Shown here in pieces: positions 1-5,717 of a stretch of 5,717 bases of DNA. The stretch spans positions 1 to 5,717 of the forward strand of contig CAKQNH010000367.1 in NCBI GenBank assembly GCA_934255105.1, given 5' to 3'. The notes beneath the pieces were generated by a model. It did no database searches and was not told the origin of the DNA. It worked only from the letters and a program-made list of their open reading frames with translations. The DNA comes from an uncultured Pirellulaceae bacterium (lineage in GTDB: Bacteria > Planctomycetota > Planctomycetia > Pirellulales > Pirellulaceae). Positions within the stretch are counted from its first letter, which is position 1. Every line of letters begins with the position of its first letter. The position numbers and the translations under genes are program-made.

Positions 1-11
1 GCGTTTTGTAG

Positions 12-24
12 GCTCGTAACGAGC
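12..24. repeat. Short perfect palindrome, GCTCGT-A-ACGAGC
   Basis: Six-base arms GCTCGT and ACGAGC are separated by one A. It could be an operator-like half-site pair or part of a dispersed intergenic repeat. No gene start is nearby to decide, and a palindrome of this size can occur by chance. Confidence 0.3.
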
Positions 25-84
25 ACCGCGCAGTTACGGCAGACCGAAGCACGTCATCACTGCGCCGCGTCTCGGCGCCCCAAC

Positions 85-145
85 GATTATCTTCCTGTCA
101 CCCAACTTCCTATCGAAATTCCCGCTCCCGTTTTGACAGGACGAT
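85..145 (-). repeat. REP-like repeat cluster with GACAGGAAGAT-type units
   Basis: Read on the minus strand, two units with a 15-base period lie next to each other: GATAGGAAGTT (from 114) and GACAGGAAGAT (from 99), matching at 9 of 11 positions. A third copy in the opposite orientation, TGACAGGACGAT at 134-145, pairs with ATCTTCCTGTCA at 89-100 (11 of 12 bases), giving an imperfect inverted repeat with a 33-base loop. The cluster lies just past the 3' end of a Y1-type transposase fragment, where REP-like elements mobilised by such transposases would be expected. The repeats are visible in the sequence; the REP link is an inference. Confidence 0.5.
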
Positions 146-176
146 GTTTGCGCCTCAATTTGTCTACGTATCAATC

Positions 177-584
177 TTAATCTCCACTTCTATTCAAATT
201 CACGCCGATCTCATCTCGCAGTTCGTCGATTGTCAGTGGAGATAGGAAACGATCCGGACGCTCCGCAGCAGTCGAACTCTCTTCGGCACTCGAAGTGGCT
301 GCATCCTGTTGCTGCTTGAGCAAGGGCGGGGAGATGCGGCGCTGGACAGAAGTGTAGCCGCTCTCGTCGAGAAATTCCACCAGCGCAGCCCGTATCGGAT
401 TGAGGTCGACATAGGCTGCGCAGGCGAGCAGGCCGGTTTCGTCGGGAATTGCTGCCGATTGTTTTGTGCGGATCCGGCTGCGTCCCGGATAGCGTGTGCA
501 ATTGGTGGTATCCTGGATGCTGCCGCCGCTTTTTTCGATTCTGTTGAAAGCGATGCTCATATAGCAGCGCTTTAGCAAATGCAC
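177..584 (-). pseudogene. Remnant of Y1/REP-associated (IS200-like) transposase, C-terminal part
   Basis: The 135-residue frame contains a block typical of planctomycete Y1-type transposases: LLACAAYVDLNPIRAAL (about residues 52-68), then SGYTSVQRRI (75-84), and later DRFLSPLTIDE (111-121). Such proteins are HUH single-strand nucleases that move IS200/IS605 or REP-type elements, and are usually about 200-350 residues long. Here the N-terminal HUH domain is absent and the region before the AAYVDLNP block aligns poorly with the usual GRFW-type segment, suggesting decay or an internal frameshift. After FLSPLTIDE the frame stops at 177-179, before the expected C-terminal tail. The ATG at 582-584 is probably not a real start. 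It points away from the sulfatase gene, and REP-like motifs lie just downstream. Family recognition rests on remembered motifs. I am fairly sure of the family and of its being a non-functional fragment. Confidence 0.72.
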
Positions 585-612
585 CGCTCCAAACCTCGAA
601 CCTCAAGTCTTC

Positions 613-617
613 AGAGG
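613..617 (+). promoter_or_regulatory. Shine-Dalgarno-like AGAGG before ATG at 625
   Basis: AGAGG ends seven bases before the ATG at 625, a good spacing for ribosome binding. It is the main support for the longest start of the sulfatase. It conflicts with the odd N-terminus which that start implies, described under the sulfatase entry. Confidence 0.45.
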
Positions 618-624
618 TAACCAC

Positions 625-2184
625 ATGATTTTTACACGTGTCTTTATCCGCACCCGCCGCAGCGTTCGTCGGAACTTCCGCACTTCCCACTTTCGTGTTT
701 CCCGCGTTGCGTTCGGCGTCTCGCAGGGGGGCGTGAAATGCCAAGCGGAACTCGTGTCGAACGCCGCGAGGATCGGCGCATTTCTTTTGTTGGCTGGCCT
801 GCTCCTCGGATCAGGTTCTGCCTGCGCCGGCGAATTGCCCGCAGCTAAACCGAATGTTCTGTTCATCCTGCTGGACAACGTCGGCAAGGATTGGTTTCGC
901 TGCTACGGCAGCAGCGAAGACCAGACGCCGAACATCGATCGACTGTGTCGCACCGGCCTGAAGGTTCGCAACTGTTACGTCACCCCGGTTTGCAGCACGA
1001 CGCGAGTGATGCTACTGACCGGGCGCTATCCGTTCTCGACGGGCTGGCATACACACCACGACCCGGCAATTTACGGCGGTGGGTACTTCGACTGGAAACG
1101 CGAAACATCCATCGCGCGAGTCATGAAAGCGGCCGGCTATGAAACCTGCATTTCTGGGAAGTGGCAAATCAACGATCTATTTGACCCGCAACAGAAGGAC
1201 GCGTTGAATCAGCACGGATTCGATGAATACTGCATCTTTCCCGAAGGCAAGCAGGGGCATCCCGCGCATAAGCAACGCTACTGGGATCCGTACGTTATTA
1301 AGAACGGTGAACGCTTGGAAACGCAGGGGCAGTTCGGGCCCGATGTGTTCACAGACTATCTGATCGAGTTCATGAATGAGGAACGTGACCGCCCGTTTTT
1401 TGCATATTACTCAACGATCTTGACGCACATCCCCGTGGTTCACACGCCACACAATCGCGAACAAGACTTATCGCCGCGACAGTTGTTTGCAGGCATGTTG
1501 AACTATGCCGATCATTTGATCGCGCGCCTCGAAGCCAGTCTGGAGGAATCCGGTCAACGTGACAACACGCTAATCTTCATCGTCGTGGACAATGGCACAG
1601 ACAATGGCACGGACCAAAAAGATCCTCAAAGCCTCGGTGGGCGAATCAATGGCCGCATTTCGGATGAGGGGATCTACTCATTGACCGAACGCGGTATCAA
1701 CATGCCGTTGATCGTCAATTGCCCGAAACTGGTTCCAGGCGGGCGAGAGAGCGATGTGTTGGTCGATGCGTCGGACTTCCTACCCACGCTCGCCGAATTG
1801 GCGGGTGCCGCGTTACCCAGCCAACCGAAAATCGACGGGCGCTCCTTCGCTGCCGAGATTCTTGGTCAGCCGATGGCCAAAGAGAACCAGCGCGACTGGT
1901 GCTTGTCCCAGTACAACACCACGCGAGTCGTCCGCAACCAGCGATTCAAGCTCGATTCTCGCGATCAGTTTTACGATTTGTCCGCCGACCCGCTCGAACA
2001 ACACAACTTGCGCACGACATCGGGGACGTTTGTTGGCGAACCCGATCCTGCAACTCAGGCGGGGTACCAATCTCTGAACAGAGTATTGGACGAGCTCCCC
2101 GAGAACGCGACGCTGCCATGGGAGTTTCGAAGTATTTCGGCGAGAAAAATTCGCGAGCTTGAACAACAGACTCCAACGCCGTAG
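625..2184 (+). CDS. Exported sulfatase (arylsulfatase/alkaline-phosphatase fold), atypical active site
   Basis: This enzyme would hydrolyse sulfate esters outside the cytoplasm; the substrate cannot be told. The sulfatase fold is clear: metal motif PNVLFILLDN (76-85), TPNIDRL (101-107), the formylglycine-type motif CSTTR with Cys123 followed by TGRYP (132-136), GKWQ (178-181), THIP with His268, a second metal motif VDNG (321-324), and SLTERGINMPLIV (352-364). A hydrophobic stretch (about 50-62) ending in ACA/GE (cleavage near 68) looks like a type I signal peptide. With the ATG at 625 this is preceded by about 49 Arg-rich residues, which is unusual. GTG at 733 or 754 would give a normal signal peptide, so the start is uncertain. 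Differences from the classical pattern are Asn85 for the second Asp, Thr at positions +2 and +3 of CxPSR, Gln181 for His, and Ile350 where a Lys is usual. A 12-base duplication repeats the DNGT of the second metal motif. The C-terminal RFKLDSRDQFYDLSADPLEQHNL (from 440) is normal for the family. I am sure of the fold and less sure of activity. Confidence 0.9.
   Translation: MIFTRVFIRTRRSVRRNFRTSHFRVSRVAFGVSQGGVKCQAELVSNAARIGAFLLLAGLLLGSGSACAGELPAAKPNVLFILLDNVGKDWFRCYGSSEDQTPNIDRLCRTGLKVRNCYVTPVCSTTRVMLLTGRYPFSTGWHTHHDPAIYGGGYFDWKRETSIARVMKAAGYETCISGKWQINDLFDPQQKDALNQHGFDEYCIFPEGKQGHPAHKQRYWDPYVIKNGERLETQGQFGPDVFTDYLIEFMNEERDRPFFAYYSTILTHIPVVHTPHNREQDLSPRQLFAGMLNYADHLIARLEASLEESGQRDNTLIFIVVDNGTDNGTDQKDPQSLGGRINGRISDEGIYSLTERGINMPLIVNCPKLVPGGRESDVLVDASDFLPTLAELAGAALPSQPKIDGRSFAAEILGQPMAKENQRDWCLSQYNTTRVVRNQRFKLDSRDQFYDLSADPLEQHNLRTTSGTFVGEPDPATQAGYQSLNRVLDELPENATLPWEFRSISARKIRELEQQTPTP
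1588..1611 (+). repeat. Tandem 12-bp duplication inside the sulfatase metal-site motif
   Basis: GACAATGGCACA is followed directly by GACAATGGCACG (11 of 12 identical), encoding DNGT twice. The first copy follows the hydrophobic beta strand LIFIVV and is the expected metal-binding DN (Asp322-Asn323). The second copy (Asp326-Asn327) is an in-frame extra. Confidence 0.85.
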
Positions 2185-2226
2185 CCAATGCGACTGGACG
2201 TTGCGGATGGAGGCTTGTATCGCTGG

Positions 2227-2463
2227 TCACCAAGCAGTAGTTCCTACGGCACCTTGAAGAACTGCAATGAAATTTAAGGTGCGAAGCGTCGCTTCATATT
2301 GCCGCAGTTCCTGCCCGCTCAATTGCCCAAGCGAATTGCGACCCGCCCAGTTGTCGAGACGTTCCTGCAGAGAGGCAGGAACCGGCAAGTTACTCAGCTT
2401 GCACGCGGTGTCGATTGCTAAGCAGTCACAGGCGGAGCCGAACAGTTCATTGAGAGCGTTTGT
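2227..2463 (-). pseudogene. Remnant of a small antitoxin-like planctomycete protein
   Basis: On the minus strand the frame from just after a TGA (2464-2466) to TGA (2227-2229) encodes 78 residues. The segment LQERLDNWAGRNSLGQLSGQ (32-51), followed by ELRQYEATLRTLNFIAVLQ (52-70), resembles the C-terminal half of a small protein family of Planctomycetes and Cyanobacteria. Its pattern is roughly Q.RL..L..RN..G.LT..E...YE...R..NF...LQ.KAR. Members are often thought to be antitoxin or ribbon-helix-helix-like partners of small nucleases, but the function is not established. There is no ATG, GTG or TTG near the 5' end. The first TTG is at residue 26 and would leave about 53 residues. The family's usual ending (a KAR-type basic tail) is replaced by GAVGTTAW. 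No toxin gene adjoins it, and it converges on the sulfatase end 42 bp away. I take it as a truncated remnant; a short real gene starting at TTG or CTG is possible. Confidence 0.5.
2361..2382. repeat. Perfect 8-bp inverted repeat (hairpin)
   Basis: Arms GTTCCTGC (2361-2368) and GCAGGAAC (2375-2382) are exactly complementary around the six-base loop AGAGAG. No T-run follows on either strand, so it is not a standard intrinsic terminator. It lies inside the minus-strand remnant frame (ALQ region), so it may simply be coding sequence that happens to pair. Confidence 0.5.
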
Positions 2464-2719
2464 TCAACTTGATATTTAGCTGCAGTGGTTGGATTTCTCT
2501 TCCTGAAAACGGTGCAACGGCGATGTGGAGCCTCAAATTCGCGGAGTTGTCCGCTGCTGGAAGTTCTATTGTTGTGCAGAAGTATGCTCCGCAGTAGGTC
2601 AGTCTTGTGGGACCTTTTCCTGGAGATGGATACTTTCCTGGGTAAAGTGGCTTGCAGTAGCAATACTGCTGGGTGACTAACACAGATAGGCTATTAAGGG
2701 TTAGGGGGCCATCGTTGCG

Positions 2720-2750
2720 GCGACACACGGCTTTCCGATTGGGATACAAT
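2720..2750 (+). promoter_or_regulatory. Weak sigma-70-like promoter candidate for the kinase gene
   Basis: TACAAT at 2745-2750 matches the -10 consensus at five of six bases. GCGACA at 2720-2725 matches the -35 consensus TTGACA at four of six, but the 19-base spacing is long. Transcription would start near 2757, leaving a leader of about 34 bases. Planctomycete promoters are poorly defined, so this is only a candidate. Confidence 0.22.
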
Positions 2751-2778
2751 GGCGTGATGACGACTCCTGCAACTCACT

Positions 2779-2782
2779 GGAG
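2779..2782 (+). promoter_or_regulatory. Shine-Dalgarno GGAG deciding the GTG start at 2791
   Basis: GGAG ends eight bases before the GTG at 2791. An in-frame TGA at 2758-2760 closes the frame upstream, and no other start codon lies between. GTG 2791 is therefore the best-supported start of the kinase, and it places the ligand-binding domain right at the N-terminus. Confidence 0.65.
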
Positions 2783-2790
2783 ATTCTAGG

Positions 2791-5616
2791 GTGACTGAAA
2801 ACGGATCCCCCTATCGCGTTGGAATTCTCAATTCGCTCAGCGGATCAATGTCGGGAAGCGAGACGTTGGTCGTCGAGGCGACTCGTTTGGCCATTCAGGA
2901 AATCAATGCTAAGGGTGGCGTGCTTGGGCGGCCGATCGTCGAAGTCACTCGAGATGGCGAGTCGAATCCGGAAGTATTTGCCCAGCAGGCTCGCTGTTTT
3001 TTAGAAGAAGATGGAATTCACGTCATCTTCGGCTGCTGGACGTCGTCCTCGCGAAAGGCATTGCTGCCGATCTTGGACAAGCATGATGGCATGTTGTTCT
3101 ATCCGCTTCAGTACGAAGGACTCGAAGGAAGTCCCAACGTCATCTACACCGGCAGCACGTTGAACCAGCAGATCGAACCGGCCATCGACTGGGTCATGGA
3201 TCAAGGCTGGCGGTTGTCTGGGCTGGTCGGTTCGGACTATGTTTATCCGCGAACTGCGAACACTTTGATGCACGGCATTCTAGAAAAACGCGGCGGTGCG
3301 GTACTAAAGGAACTCTATGTTCCGCTCGAAGGTGCTCAGTTGCGTCCCGTCGTTGAGCAACTCTTAGAGGCCAAGCCCGATGTGATTTTCAATACGATCA
3401 ACGGTTCGGCCAATGCTGACTTCTTCCGCTTGCTGGCTGAGCTTGGACCGGGCGTGGACAAGTTGCCGGTTGTCTCTTTCAGTTTTTCCGAAACGGAGCT
3501 TGCCGAAAGCCCGGAAGCCGCCGGTCACTACGCTTGTTGGGACTACTTTTCGACTTGCACGTCGCCGGTGAATCAGCACTTCTTGCCTCGCGTTCGTGAG
3601 TTTGTTGGTCGAAATTGTCCGGTCTCATCGCCGATGGCGAATGCTTACACGCAAGTTTACTTGTGGAAAGCAATGGTCGAGGCTGGTGGCAGTTTTGACT
3701 ATGCAGCGCTGCGTGCGTTCAAATTTATCGTCGTCGAAGGTCCTTGCGGAATGATGGAATTGCGTCAAAACCATCACGTGCGCAAGCGAGCGATGATTGG
3801 CAGGGCCACCACGCGTGGTGAGTTCGAGATCGTTTGGGAATATCCCGAGATGCTCGACCCCGAGCCGTGGTTGGGGGTCGAGACGTTGATGCGCGGGCGG
3901 ATCATTCATCAAGCCCTCGAAGCATTTCCGACGGTCGTCGATTTGCATGCCACGCTCAGACGCGAAAAGGAAATTCAAGCGGCGTTGATCGAGCGGTTGA
4001 GCACCCAACAGCGAGAGCTAGAGAAGGCCCGCGATGAAGCCGAGGCCGCGAATCAGGCCAAATCGGATTTCTTGGCAGCGATCAGCCATGAAATTCGCAC
4101 GCCGATGAATGGCATTCTGGGGATGGCTCAATTGCTGCAAGACGGCCACCTATCGCCCACTCAATCGGAGCAACTTGACATCATTCTGTCATCGGGTGAT
4201 TCGCTGCTGACGATCATCAATGACATCCTCGACTTCTCGAAGATCAAGGCCGGCCGAATTGTGCTGGAGCAGATTGGGTTTTCGCTGCACGACTTGTTGA
4301 GTGAGACATTGCAGTTGCTCTCGCCCAAAGCGTATGCGCAGGGGATGGAAATCGAATTGGATGTTCAACTCGATATGCCCGATATCCGTTGTGGCGACCC
4401 CACACGAATTCGCCAAGTGCTGATGAACCTAGTCAGCAATGCGATTAAGTTCACCGAGAATGGTCGGATTATCGTCACGGCCAAGTCATCCACTGTGGAA
4501 GCCGCGTCTGAGATCCCAAGCGTCGTACTGATGGTCCAGGACACCGGCATCGGCATTTCCGCTGAGGCTCAAAAGAAACTGTTTCAACCCTTTGTTCAAG
4601 CCGATTCGGGAACGACACGGCAGTACGGAGGGACCGGCCTAGGGTTGGTCATCTGCAAACGTCTAGTCGAATTGATGGGGGGATGCCTGACCCTCGAAAG
4701 TACGCTTGGCAAAGGAACGACGTTCACTGCGACATTTCCCTTGGGGCTAGCCGACAAGATCGAAGTTGGTCAATCGTCGCCCCACAAAACGCCTCCCGAA
4801 GGTTTACTGTGCGGAAAACGAGTGTTGTTGGTCGACGACAACGAGATCAATCGCCGAGTTGCCAAAGGGATGCTGCAGGGCATGGGGATTGCCGTCGAAA
4901 TTGCCGAAGAGGCTCAGGCGGTGAAGCAGTTGCTCAAGTCGCGAGCGGAGCAATCCGGATTCGGTTTTGATGGAATGATTTTCGACGCCATGATGCCCGG
5001 CATGGATGGATGGGAATTGGCCCGATGGGTGCGTGAACTTCCCAGTGGAAAAAACGTACCGATGATTTTAGCGTCGTCTGCCGTCGCACATGGCACGGAA
5101 CACTCGCGTCAATCCGAGTTGTTTGAAGTCGTGCTGCCCAAGCCGTTGCGACGAAGCACGTTGCATCGAGCGTTGGCGATAACGCTGTGTGGTTGGCAAC
5201 CGATGCGTGTCGTGCAGCCCGCCAATAGTGCCGCGCCGCGCCATGTGTTGGTCGTCGAGGACAGCCTGGTCAATCAATTGGTCGCCAAATCCTTTTTGAC
5301 CAATTGTGGACACGAGGTCACGATTGCTGAAAACGGGCAAGTCGCGCTAGACCTATTAGTCGATCCCACCGCATTTGACTTGATTTTGATGGATGTCCAG
5401 ATGCCGGTTCTGGACGGTTTGCAAGCGACGCAGCAGTTGCGGCAGCGAGAGGCAGACAACGGATGGCCCCGCTGGCCGGTGATGGCGCTTACCGGCAATG
5501 CCATGCAGGAGGAGCAGGACGCCTGTTTTGCCGCCGGCATGGACGGCTGCATGACGAAGCCGCTCACGATGAGCGTGCTTCAGGACCTGGTCGCTGAAAC
5601 TCCTATTCGACGGTGA
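2791..5616 (+). CDS. Soluble hybrid sensor histidine kinase with UrtA/AmiC-like sensor domain and two receiver domains
   Basis: The protein has 941 residues. Residues 8-365 resemble the type I binding-protein fold of UrtA (urea transport), AmiC and Fmd[12 protein letters not shown] (10-20), [18 protein letters not shown] (78-95), FYPLQYEG (103-110), [10 protein letters not shown] (148-157) and NTINGSAN (201-208). By analogy the ligand would be urea or a short amide; this is inferred. A coiled coil (about 385-425) leads into HisKA ([10 protein letters not shown], phospho-acceptor His433) and HATPase_c, with N-box Asn546 and Asn550, G1 DTGIGIS (584-590), F-box LFQPF (597-601) and G2 GGTGLGL (613-619). 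Receiver 1 (676-795) has Asp682/683, phospho-acceptor Asp732, Ser762/763 as the switch and Lys784. Receiver 2 (817-935) has Glu823/Asp824, phospho-acceptor Asp868, Thr901 and Lys923. All catalytic residues are present. There is no signal peptide and no membrane segment, so the kinase should be cytosolic. There is no Hpt or DNA-binding domain, so partners must be encoded elsewhere. No operon partner is visible here. Confidence 0.94.
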   Translation: MTENGSPYRVGILNSLSGSMSGSETLVVEATRLAIQEINAKGGVLGRPIVEVTRDGESNPEVFAQQARCFLEEDGIHVIFGCWTSSSRKALLPILDKHDGMLFYPLQYEGLEGSPNVIYTGSTLNQQIEPAIDWVMDQGWRLSGLVGSDYVYPRTANTLMHGILEKRGGAVLKELYVPLEGAQLRPVVEQLLEAKPDVIFNTINGSANADFFRLLAELGPGVDKLPVVSFSFSETELAESPEAAGHYACWDYFSTCTSPVNQHFLPRVREFVGRNCPVSSPMANAYTQVYLWKAMVEAGGSFDYAALRAFKFIVVEGPCGMMELRQNHHVRKRAMIGRATTRGEFEIVWEYPEMLDPEPWLGVETLMRGRIIHQALEAFPTVVDLHATLRREKEIQAALIERLSTQQRELEKARDEAEAANQAKSDFLAAISHEIRTPMNGILGMAQLLQDGHLSPTQSEQLDIILSSGDSLLTIINDILDFSKIKAGRIVLEQIGFSLHDLLSETLQLLSPKAYAQGMEIELDVQLDMPDIRCGDPTRIRQVLMNLVSNAIKFTENGRIIVTAKSSTVEAASEIPSVVLMVQDTGIGISAEAQKKLFQPFVQADSGTTRQYGGTGLGLVICKRLVELMGGCLTLESTLGKGTTFTATFPLGLADKIEVGQSSPHKTPPEGLLCGKRVLLVDDNEINRRVAKGMLQGMGIAVEIAEEAQAVKQLLKSRAEQSGFGFDGMIFDAMMPGMDGWELARWVRELPSGKNVPMILASSAVAHGTEHSRQSELFEVVLPKPLRRSTLHRALAITLCGWQPMRVVQPANSAAPRHVLVVEDSLVNQLVAKSFLTNCGHEVTIAENGQVALDLLVDPTAFDLILMDVQMPVLDGLQATQQLRQREADNGWPRWPVMALTGNAMQEEQDACFAAGMDGCMTKPLTMSVLQDLVAETPIRR

Positions 5617-5717
5617 TCTCCGCGTTGGCGTATATTTGCTTGTGCGGCGCATTGTTCACACCCCCCCAATCGCAGTCTAGTCTGTGGCGGATCGCTGGTT
5701 GACATCCGGGCCAAGCA

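Larger units (their letters stand above)
2464..2790. other. Intergenic stretch without a recognisable gene
   Basis: I checked the open frames in this 327-base stretch on both strands and found no protein pattern that I recognise. Only short frames with unnatural composition are present. It contains a small hairpin with six-base arms GCAGTA and TACTGC around a GCAA tetraloop (2654-2669), a weak promoter-like pair before the kinase gene, and a ten-codon frame ATG 2757 to TAG 2789 ending one base before the kinase start. Nothing here supports an RNA gene of a known family. Confidence 0.5.

Noticed and set aside
661..690. Possible twin-arginine export signal (Arg-Arg pairs with RRNF) in the sulfatase N-terminus
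   Set aside because: The hydrophobic core begins more than 30 residues later and the motif lacks the usual F/L-K pattern; the segment may not even be translated.
211..744. 177-codon minus-strand open frame overlapping the transposase remnant and sulfatase start
   Set aside because: Its translation shows no transposase or other family pattern, and it is out of frame with the AAYVDLNP block; it is a shadow frame.
814..831. Possible lipoprotein signal in the sulfatase (Cys67)
   Set aside because: The residues before Cys67 are Gly-Ser-Ala with no Leu at -3; an ACA/GE type I cleavage site fits better.
2267..2479. 70-codon plus-strand frame after the sulfatase
   Set aside because: It is antisense to the family-like minus-strand remnant, has no recognisable pattern and no good ribosome binding site.
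2654..2669. Hairpin with GCAA tetraloop as a possible small RNA or terminator
   Set aside because: Only six base pairs, no T-run and no flanking structure; chance is a sufficient explanation.
2447..2749. 100-codon minus-strand frame in the gap
   Set aside because: Composition is unlike a protein of this genome and no motif is recognised.
5699..5704. TTGACA -35 box for a downstream gene
   Set aside because: The matching -10 region would fall beyond the window end, so it cannot be tested.
5617..5717. Possible gene tail or terminator after the kinase
   Set aside because: No stable stem with a T-run and no recognisable protein on either strand; a run of seven C bases is the only conspicuous feature.

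Overview
The window looks like chromosomal DNA of a planctomycete, probably a relative of Rhodopirellula or Pirellula. The reasons are a secreted sulfatase gene, a very large hybrid histidine kinase, the remains of a transposase type common in that phylum, moderate GC in the genes, and long intergenic spaces holding decayed gene pieces. This assignment is inferred from protein resemblance remembered without a search.

Layout. Positions 1-176 hold no gene but contain REP-like repeated and inverted motifs. Positions 177-584 (minus strand) are a C-terminal fragment of a Y1/REP-associated (IS200-like) transposase, broken at both ends. Positions 625-2184 (plus) encode an exported sulfatase with a good fold match. 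Several of its active-site positions differ from the textbook sulfatase: CSTTR instead of CxPxR, DN instead of DD, GKWQ instead of GKWH, and no obvious Lys before the TERG segment. Positions 2227-2463 (minus) hold a short frame, with no conventional start near its 5' end, that resembles the C-terminal part of a small planctomycete/cyanobacterial protein family often suspected of being antitoxin-like. Positions 2464-2790 carry no recognisable gene, only weak promoter-like and hairpin signals. Positions 2791-5616 (plus) encode a 941-residue soluble hybrid histidine kinase. It combines a UrtA/AmiC-type ligand-binding domain, a coiled coil, HisKA, HATPase_c and two receiver domains. Positions 5617-5717 contain nothing I can support.

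How the parts fit. The sulfatase and the kinase point the same way but lie about 600 bp apart with a minus-strand remnant between them, so they are probably separate transcription units. The sulfatase would act outside the cytoplasm on sulfated organic compounds. The kinase would sense a small ligand in the cytosol, by analogy urea or a short amide, and pass phosphate through a relay whose Hpt and output partners are outside this window. The most interesting point is that the kinase has a periplasmic-binding-protein fold but no signal peptide and no membrane segment.
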